A DNA stretch of 64,000 nt from Carposina sasakii (Eukaryota > Arthropoda > Insecta > Lepidoptera > Carposinidae), in NCBI GenBank assembly GCA_014607495.2, contig CP053161.1, forward strand, positions 7,945,115 to 8,009,114. The letters are read 5' to 3'. Of this stretch, positions 10,747-19,500 are shown piece by piece. Every line of letters starts with the position of its first letter. The stretch's first letter is position 1. Under the pieces are notes generated by a model. That model saw only the letters and a program-made list of their open reading frames with translations. It had not been told where the DNA came from and made no database searches. Position numbers and translations under genes: made by a program.

Positions 10747-11233
10747 TACAGGAAGTTTGTGACAGCCAGGCAAATATTGATACCATGACTTCAGACCATG
10801 ATTCTGAGATGGAAAACACTGAAAATTTTCGCAAAATTCCAAAAATTTCCGACACTTTTTTCATATTTTCAGAAAAAAATAGTGTAGTTCGTTTAAATAG
10901 GTCTTAGATAATGACTGAAAAATAAAATTTTAACCAACAGATAATTTTCAAAAAAAAGTTGCCCACTAAAAACTTCAAATAACTAATCATAGAGAAGAAT
11001 AGGTAACTACTCTAATGCAGAATTACAAGTTATCCAAAAAACAGCAATGTGTCACACAATAACCAATAAGCCCATTTAATTGGTCACAGGATCGCCTGAT
11101 ACAATTGGCGCGGAGAGCAAAAATTTCTGATAATCAAATCAAAATACATTTCCTGTGAGTAATAATACTGTCGTATAACTCAACACAATGATACTTGTTC
11201 AGCATTTGCCTGGGTGGGTGTGGGTACCCTGTA
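10747..11233 (+). mobile_element. MITE A, copy 1
   Basis: About 487 bp. The left end is TACAGGAAGTTTGTGACAGC and the right end is the inverted form ending GGGTACCCTGTA, flanked by TA. The interior (GACTTCAGACCATGATTCTGA and GAAAACACTGAAAATTTTCG near the left, ACTTGTTCAGCATTTGCCTG near the right) is shared with 23227, 28998, 48706 and 62793. It is non-coding. Confidence 0.75.
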
Positions 11234-11239
11234 TAATGT

Positions 11240-13001
11240 TACTTTGTCTAAACTCCCTGGTTTGGATACCTTACAAGTAGAAAAAGATGTGAACTTCTCA
11301 GGAAAAAAGTAAGTTACCATGAATTTTTAATACAAAACAGCAAAAGTATATTATCAATCAATTTAAATAAGATTACTAAAACTACCATTACTGATAGGAA
11401 GTCTTTTGGCATGTCCCAATATGTTCCTTGGTAGCTAATTTCCCACTGGTTAGGGGAATCCTATGAAGCCTTATCCACTGATAAGATTAAACTTCCGTTA
11501 ATGAGTGACTGACCGACAGCCAAGGCACAGTCGGTACTAATGGGCATAGGGAGCTGAGCTTGAGTTGTATAGAATCCTACTGAGTGTGAAAAATTCTTAC
11601 TACCAGAGAAATTGCCGAATTACGGATTACCGAATCATAGGAACGAAAATACGGGAATTATAGTGTTCAAGCACACCATGTCTTGGGGACCAGTACCTGC
11701 GCGCTTGGGGTTAAAATAAAACAATGATTAGATAAAAATATGAGATATAAACATCTATATTTTAGATAAGTTATTTACAATAATTACTTTCTTAGACACA
11801 AATATAACGTTCAGAAAAGTTTATGACAACATTTTCAAATGTCAATTAGTTAATGAAAAACAAACATGTTTAACTCTAAATTTGCTTCATGCAAAAATAA
11901 TTTAATACATATATACAATTTTATCACAATAGCATATTTAAATAATCTCTGAAAATATTATACAGTACCTAAAAAACTGTTTTATAATTTTAAGAAGAAT
12001 CCATTAAAAAAATTAATGTAGTTACACTCTGTTTTATTTGTATATTCTGCACTATCTAGTTTTGTATGTAAATAAATATAATAAAATCATATTTTTACAA
12101 TAAGATAATTAAATTGCATAACATACAGATATACATAATACATACATTGACATTTACAAAATTGTACCTATATATTACATACAATATTAATTCCTGTTTT
12201 GAATTTCTTACATTTGTTTTACCTTTACAAATACAAATTATACTAAATTGTGTTTGTTTCATGTGCTAATCAATGAACTCACTTAACTTGTTATATTGCA
12301 ATAGCAAAAATCTGCATTTCTATGTTGCTTATAAACCATTTAATTTGTGAAATAATGGTGTTATATTATAAAGATTACCAATTAGTTAACATTAAATAGT
12401 ATACCTTTTCTGAGATTTTACTGCGAGTAGATCAAGTAAGGATGTCAAAAATTATTAAAAAAAAAACAAATGCCCATTTAAATGTAGTTATGTCTTAGAA
12501 TCTATGAATGTTGAAATAATTTATGACGTACCCATCCTTGAAGCATTGTCATTGAAGCCTATATGCTTTATTACTACAAAAGAGAGAATGAACCCTTCAC
12601 CTAAAGGGGTTTAAGATTCAAACTTTAATAAGATTAAAAAGAATCTGATTTATCTATGAGTTAAAATGTGAAGAAAAATATTATCGCAACAGTAAGTGAA
12701 AGTTCACAAACTTGTATTATTTATTATACATAAAACTAATTGTGTAATTTATATAAAAAAGCAACAATTTACATTTTTTGTTAAAATAGCACCAATTCAA
12801 TACTATCAAATTAAACAACTAAAAGCATTTTCAAGGAGCTTGATCTCTTGTAATTAATATTATTGAACTACTTGCAGTGACATTGAGCTTGCATACTAAA
12901 TTCATCTTTGAGGTCTCACTGCAACTGGTCCTAAACATTGACCAGTGACTGGTAAAAATTGTCATGATTCCTACTTCTAGTAACAAACTCATTAACTGTA
13001 A
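11240..13001. other. Likely 3' untranslated region and flank of the calcipressin gene
   Basis: Very AT-rich. On the minus strand, AATAAA signals occur at 12720-12725 and 12033-12038, at 277 and about 960 nt past the calcipressin stop. Either could end the transcript. No other coding signal was seen. Confidence 0.4.
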
Positions 13002-13676
13002 TCAATGGTCTGGACATCTAGTATGAGGTATTTGTGATTTAACAATAGGAGCAGATGGCTCCATCAGGGCAGTGTGAACAATGATGGCTGGCTGAGTGGG
13101 GGTCGGTGCGTGCAGCTCGTGGCTCTCTCCCGGCGCCAGGCTCGCCAGAGCTGCCAGTAATTCTGGGTTCACAATCGGCTCTCCTTCCTCACGCGGCTCC
13201 CACCCTACTGGTGGACTAGACGGAGGTGAAATCAAAAACTGCTTAGTGGGTGCCGGAGGCCGCAAGTTAATTAGAGACACCGGCGTCACTGGCTGCGCGA
13301 AGTAACAGTTTATGCACGAATCGTGGAACTGGTACTGGTGGAGCTGAATACGAGCATTTGCTGCCGCGACCGGACTGTCATAGTTTACTCTGAGACGACG
13401 AAAGCTTTTCAGCCATTGAAACGTAATATTGTCAGAAAACGTACGGAATAGTTCCTCCATTTCAGATTTTAACTTTTCATCCAGGAAAACATCACTGACG
13501 ATATTAGTAACGATTACAGACTTCGGTAAATCGTCCAATTCATTCTCTTCGTTTACCGAATCATGCGAATTCAATTCTAAATTCTCGATATTAGGGTGAA
13601 CATTAGGCATACCATCTTCTTGATTAATGTAAACATTATCATCAGGGTATGCTTCTTCGTCTTCTTTATGAGACAT
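13002..13676 (-). CDS. sra: Calcipressin / regulator of calcineurin (RCAN; insect sarah/nebula)
   Basis: Modulator of the Ca2+/calmodulin-dependent phosphatase calcineurin, acting in the cytosol by binding the catalytic subunit. The 224-residue protein is read from a single exon with ATG at 13676 in a good insect context (CTCAAAATG). Residues 1-50 are acidic. Residues about 52-127 form the RNA-recognition-like fold (PKSVIVTNIV ... RRLRVNYDSP). The family signature FLISPPSSPPVGW lies at about 147-159, the conserved Ser-Pro motif that is phosphorylated in relatives. PAIIVHT at 196-202 matches the calcineurin-docking (PxIxIT-like) position, and the C-terminal SQIPHTRCPDH resembles the terminal TxxP segment. 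Length is in the usual range for RCAN proteins. It is divergent to SAP18, about 1.6 kb away. Absence of an intron in the coding part is noteworthy but the reading frame is intact. Confidence 0.93.
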   Translation of the reverse strand: MSHKEDEEAYPDDNVYINQEDGMPNVHPNIENLELNSHDSVNEENELDDLPKSVIVTNIVSDVFLDEKLKSEMEELFRTFSDNITFQWLKSFRRLRVNYDSPVAAANARIQLHQYQFHDSCINCYFAQPVTPVSLINLRPPAPTKQFLISPPSSPPVGWEPREEGEPIVNPELLAALASLAPGESHELHAPTPTQPAIIVHTALMEPSAPIVKSQIPHTRCPDH

Positions 13677-13989
13677 TTTGAGGCCTTTAAATGTTTGTTA
13701 GCAAATCATGAAATTCACTTGTACACTTTAAAAGGCAATAAATAATTAAGCTATTCTTGTAGTTACACAATAACTTTTTCCATAAAAAGAAAATTCTGAA
13801 TCTTAAAGAAAATCGATAATAATAACATCTGTCATATGTCAATGTCAGCTGTGATTGCTTTGTTTTATTTATATCGAATAAGGCAAAGGAACTTCTTTTT
13901 CGTTTGTGTTTTTCGTGGTGTTTTTAGACTGTTTTTTATGTCCAGTTTTATTTCTTTCCATTTCCAAGAATATTGAATTTACTTAAATA

Positions 13990-14330
13990 TTACTCGACTA
14001 TTAAAAGAAATGGAGCGTGCCATGCTCGGAATCTCGCTTCTCGATCGCATCCCCAACGTGGAGATACGACGTCGAACCAAGGTCGTATACGTGGGTAAGC
14101 GTATCGCGAGGCTGAAATGGAGGTGGGCAGGACATTTGGCCAGGAGGGATGATGGTCGATGGACCAAAGCGGTGACGGAATGGTGGCTAAGGGAGGCTTT
14201 AAGACCGAGGGGCAGACCACCCGCGTGATGGTCAGAGGATATCCGAAGGGTTGCTGGACAGAGGACAGTGGCATAGGGAAGAGGAGGCCTTTACTCAGCA
14301 GTGGGTGTAAGAGGCTGTATAGTTAGATAG
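13990..14330 (+). pseudogene. RTE-type non-LTR retrotransposon 3' fragment
   Basis: The open frame from 14010 reads like the C-terminal end of an RTE reverse transcriptase: LLDRIPNVEIRRRTKV, LKWRWAGHLARRDDGRW and GRPPARWSEDIRRVAG (with one stop read through), ending near GGLYSAVGV and a short TTAGATAGATT repeat tail. It has no N-terminal part, so it is a 5'-truncated insertion between the calcipressin and SAP18 genes. Confidence 0.7.
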
Positions 14331-14774
14331 ATTATAAGAAAAATTAAACCGTCAGGAATATATGTATAGCGTGTGCGAAGTTTAATATCTTTAGTGATTA
14401 TGTACTGAAATGAATTATTCTGGACTTAGGTAGGTATCAGGGGTGCGTTTCTTTTGCCTCGCCTATCGTCGTTAAGAAAAATATTGTCCATGGATTAATA
14501 GGGCTGCGTATAGCTATTAATATCGAAATAATTAATATCGATATTAGGATCGATTCTAATTGCCAAATCTATTTAAAAGCCCGACGAGTCCGTTTTAATT
14601 ACTTAAATAAGATAAGAGTTTTCGTGCTCAGATAATTCCAATCAAATAAGTGCAAAAATGTACCAATATTCCTTTATTTAAATGATAGATAACATTGTTA
14701 TCTCAACAAATTGGAATGAACACAAGTAATTTTTTTTTCGCATATCATTGCTTGCAAATCTTTTAATTATTTGA

Positions 14775-15035
14775 GGGATAAAATCTGAAAGCCGCGTGGT
14801 GCCAGCAGAGTAGAGTTTGTACCACCCCATGCCTGCTCGTAGGTATCGTACGAGGCGATTAAGGATTTTCGGGGGCTGGCAGCGCCTCCCGTGCTGACAA
14901 CATACAACATAGTCCGAAAATCACATTGCGGTCATCAACCCGCCTGCCCAGCGTGGTGACTATGGGCAAAACCCCCCCTGTGGTAATAACGTTGTGGCCT
15001 GGGGGAGGCCTACATCCAGCAGTGGTGCTGATGAT
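14775..15035 (-). repeat. RTE-related SINE J, near full length
   Basis: Reverse-orientation counterpart of 26515-26755: it runs from the 'gccgcgtggtgccagcag' end to 'cctgggggaggcctac...ccagcagtgg'. It lies about 230 bp upstream of the SAP18 start codon. Confidence 0.65.
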
Positions 15036-15267
15036 AATGACACAGAATTAGTTGTCGATTGAGACGATCGAGAGTCTGTCTCCATTCATTCATTCACATC
15101 ACTATAAAATTGTTTGTTGATAAGCGAGGCCGAGCGAGCGTTACATATTCATTTCTTATTTTTCCCTTTTTCCCGTTATTCGTTTTCGACGCACGTAGTT
15201 CTGTCGATTTTGATAGTTTTTTCGAATAAGCAAAATAAAATTTCTTATTCTTTAATAGGCTACGAAT

Positions 15268-15975
15268 ATGAAAATGGCTGGTTTGGAATCAATGGTTGTT
15301 GAAGAGGTTAAGTCGGCGGAGAAGCCAGTTGACAGAGAAAAAGTAAGTTTATGCTCCCATGCTCCTAATTAAACACAATAAGAGAGGCTATGGGGTCAAC
15401 GATTCCCCATCAATATTTCATTAAGATTTATCCATGTAATTTACAACTTTGGTTGACAATTGTGTACCAAATAATTAGTTCAAAGATGAATAAAATATTT
15501 AGCTAAGTTATTAATATAGGCTACTTAGATTCAAATCAGTGAACACTAAAATTTCATCATTTATTTTCAGACATGCCCCTTGTTATTACGTGTATTTTGT
15601 TCTACTGGTCGACATAACTCAATGGGGGACTATGCTAGAGGTAATGTGCCTCAAAATGAATTGCAAATATATACATGGATGGATGCTACACTGCGAGAGC
15701 TCACTGGCTTGGTTAAAGAAGTGAATCCGGAGACACGGCGCAAGGGTACATATTTTGATTTTGCAGTAGTTTATCCAGATATAAGGACACCTACATATCG
15801 AATGCGAGAAATTGGCGTAACATGCTCAGGGCAAAGAGGAGGTGATGACAATAAATCATTGTCACAAGTTAAGTTTCAAATTGGACATTATTTGGATATT
15901 TCTATCACACCACCAAATAGAATGGCCCCACCTATGAGACGTCCTCAGCCATATATGAATAATAGACAATATTAG
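15268..15975 (+). CDS. SAP18: SAP18 (Sin3A-associated protein 18), two exons
   Basis: Ubiquitin-fold nuclear protein of the Sin3/HDAC corepressor and of the ASAP/exon-junction-associated complex. Exons: 15268-15342 (donor AAA|GTAAGT) and 15571-15975 (acceptor TTTTCAG), joined in phase 0 to give 159 residues ending at TAG 15973. Residues 22-30 read VDREKTCPL, the invariant family start, followed by LLRVFCSTGRHNSM, NELQIYTWMDATLRELTGLV, FDFAVVYPD and KFQIGHYLDISITPPNR, all close to animal SAP18. Length matches the family (about 150-172). A second in-frame ATG at 15274 could be used instead. The transcript should end after AATAAA at 16384. It converges on the cuticular protein gene. Confidence 0.95.
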
Positions 15976-16383
15976 TTGTGACAAAATTAATAATTTATCA
16001 TATACATGTGCATGTATCCAAAGTACGAAGTAAAATTTTAAATTGAAATTTTAACTTCAATGGTGGAAATATAAATTAAATATAAGGGACATGTGATTTA
16101 ATTTTGAATATACTTGAAACTCTAAGAAATTACACTGAAACTTCCTGTAGAGATTACTGTGAAGGAGATGTAAACAAAACAAAATTGTTTTTGACTCCTT
16201 GTAAATCATGTTTTCCTTCTGTAATTTGTATTTCCTTCTGTATGTGACATAAATCCCAACTACATGATGGACTATAGAATGATTTCAGTTTTGGACGATA
16301 ACCAAGTTTATTTTAACAGAAGTTGTATTTGACCAAATGGTTATTTTCAAGTATTTTAAGATAAATGTGGGTTTGTAATGCTA

Positions 16384-16389
16384 AATAAA
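16384..16389 (+). terminator. SAP18 poly(A) signal
   Basis: AATAAA 408 nt after the SAP18 stop codon, followed by GT/T-rich sequence (TACTGTTTG). Confidence 0.6.
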
Positions 16390-16414
16390 GTACTGTTTGA
16401 TAATTATTTACATG

Positions 16415-16420
16415 TTTATT
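16415..16420 (-). terminator. Cuticular protein gene poly(A) signal
   Basis: TTTATT on plus, i.e. AATAAA on minus, 131 nt beyond the cuticular protein stop. It lies about 30 bp from the SAP18 signal on the other strand, so the two transcripts abut or overlap tail to tail. Confidence 0.55.
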
Positions 16421-16550
16421 TTCTCACCACATAAGGCACAAAGTAAAACCACCTATATCAGAGACGGAGTTTGTTGTGTCCTAGACAACACTTAACACAA
16501 AGATTAAAATGTCATTTAAATTAGATTTCCTACAATAAATTAACTTAGAC

Positions 16551-19500
16551 CTAATGATTGACAGGTGATCTGAATGGCCTCTTCGACTTTTTGCCCATAG
16601 CAGAGAGATCAATTGTGATACCATTTGGAAGGACAGCCTTATTTTCTTGATAATCTATGAAACCCTTCTCATCTTTTTCGTCCTTGCTTTTGTCGCACAA
16701 GATACCGGTTTCATAGTTGTACTCCCTTTTGAGGCCGTCAGGATCAACGTATCCGTATTTGCCGCGAGTGATGCAGTCTATTCCTATCGTCTCCTCCTTG
16801 AAAGATCCGTCGTCATTTTCGAATCCCCAAGTAATGCTGCCGTCTTCGTTTTCTTCTCTGTATTTACGGATGATTTGTGCAACAGGCTTCTTTTCTCTGT
16901 TATTTGAAGGCACGTATTTCTGTGTGTGCGGCACGCTCTTCACTGGAGCGCGGTTGACTTGTTCGTGTGGTCTGTTAAATTGACGCACAGGCTGAATTGG
17001 CTCATCGTCATCTTCATCCAAAGGCTTGGGTTCAGGCCTGAAGACAGGTCGTTGTGGTCTAGCGGACAATGGCTGTAGTCTCGAAGGTTGTTTGGGTGGA
17101 AATTCGTTCCTGATAGGGTTGAATTGTGGCACTAACAGAGGTCTGTATTGAGTTGGCTTAATAGGCTCCGGTTTCGGGGCTGATGGAGTTGAATGTTGGA
17201 ATGGCGTAGGGTTGAAAAGTATGGGGGGTTTTGGCTGCGACGTGGTCGAGATGTCGAAGAAGTCGTTTTGGGGTTCAGGTGTTGAGAACAGGTTTGGTGA
17301 GAATGCTGTGGGAGTGTTGATTTCCACATCGTCTTCCGGTTCCTCGGTGACGGGCTTGGCAGGCTCGTCGAGGGACTGGAGACTGGGCCGCGGGGAGGCG
17401 TCCACTGACTTGAACGAGGGTCTGCCTAGACCCGGTCGCCTGACTCTAATAGGCCCTGGTCCTGGGATGGGGGCTGCTTGTAATCTGCCCTGACGTCTGG
17501 GAGCTCCTAGGCCGATCGCTCCAGGGATTTGTAATCTAGATGGCACGGGTGAGTCATATTGCGCGTACGCTGTAATTGCACACAGCATACAGATCTGCAA
17601 TAGAGGGAAAACAGTCCTTTATTAAATATTTTAATCAATATCAGGTCCCTATAAATGTTTATATCTACATCTTTTTATTACCGATTATAGGCAGTAATAT
17701 AATATGCAAATGTTGCGTTTCCTAATGAAAACGACTGCGCAAATTTTCTTAAAAGTTTGTGTAGAGATAGCGAGAAGTGTTCAAGGGTTATGAAATTACC
17801 TAAGTATAGGTAACTGTCAAAAAAACATAACGTAACTTTATACAGTAGGTAGTCGATATGAAATAATAGCGTTTTGAGGTACCTATGTATGTTGTAGGTA
17901 CCTCAAAACGCGAGGAGACTACAAATAGTAGACTTTAACTAACATAACTTTTTTTAACTCTATGTTTTTTCAACCGGACGGAGTCGCGGGAATCAGTCAT
18001 ACATATCCAAGGCTAATGTAGGAGATACAGCAATGGACAAGCCCTTTTCGACTTAATTTCGTTGTCGGAATGTCGCCAGTAGGTACGTGGCTGCGCAACA
18101 AAAGTGCCTGGCATACTTTCGCGTGTCGTGGACCTTGCCTGCGAGCAATGCAGTTCATAACACCTGACTTATTTATCTGTAAATATTATCGGTACAGACT
18201 TAGTAGCCTTGCTCGAATTATTAATTCAGTAATACGTGAGCAGGACGATCTTTATTCTAAATGAGATACGATACTATCGACCTATTTAGTTTGCGAGCTA
18301 CCTATGAGCGATAAACGTACATATGGTTTTCTGGTTAGGTATAGGTTGGTAGAGCCTCTAGATAGATATTACTTACTGTACCTGCATGATAAAACTTTAC
18401 GAATAAACATTAAATTAATAATGTTGTAATAAGAAAGTTGTACGCATAATTAATGTCTCAAGTTGGTCTATTTTATTAAAATGAGTGAGGTACCTACCTA
18501 CTTAATGAAATAAAAATGTTATATCTATGGTTACGTTAGAGTTGTTCTATAACCAGATGTAGGTCATAGTTACTATGACCTACATCTACACTAATAATAT
18601 TATAAAGAGGAAAACTTTGTTTGGTTGTAATGAATAGGCTCAAAAACTTCTGGACCAATTTAAAAATTCTATCACCGTTAGAATCCTTATTGGACCTGGA
18701 TGAACATAGGCTATAAGAATTTCCCGATATTCCCACAGGAAGGCGACCAACGGGAATTCTATATTATTTACGAAAACCGCTATACATATGAAGCTGAAAT
18801 CGGGCATATATGTTCATTGGGGAAAGCGAGGGAGGACTAAAAACGGATTTCCAGAGATTCCCACGGGAAGGGGACAAACGGGAATATATTTTTTTACGAC
18901 AACCACGATACATATGAATTCGAAATTAGACCTGTACACTCAATAGGGACTGCGAGGGAGCGTTAAGAACGGATTTCCCGAAATTCCCATGGGAAGGGGA
19001 CAAACGGGAATTCAATTTTTTTACAAAAACCGCTGTACATGTGAAGCTAAAATCGGACATATATGTTCATTAGAGACTGCGGGGAAGCACTAAGAATGGA
19101 TTTCCCAAAATTCTCACGGGAAGGGACTGTTTGTGCGTTTGTGCACGCTAATTTCAGGAACGGATGAACCGATTTCGATGCAGTTTTCTATAGGCTTTTT
19201 ATCTCGGGAAATTGTTTTTATCCCGGATAATTTCGGCATTTGGTTTTTTCTGTAGTCCAAGCGGACGGAGTCGCGGGCGTCCACTATATTAGATAAAAAT
19301 ACAATAGGCACACCAAATACGCAGGTATATGAATCCGCCAAGGCCACCAATCTCTACGGAGATTGGCCAGGTACGCAGGAGATTCCGTTACTCTCATAGT
19401 CCGATGGGATGGTAAGCCGACACGACCGGAGAGAGATCAGGCGCAGGACCAACGGTTTTACGTGCTTTCCGAGGCACGAGCTAAGTGACAATTTAACAAC

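Noticed and set aside
18382..18387. ATGCAG as alternative first exon of the cuticular gene
   Set aside because: In phase it would give only MQ and a very short signal sequence. The MYTIL exon has a better donor and a nearby initiator.
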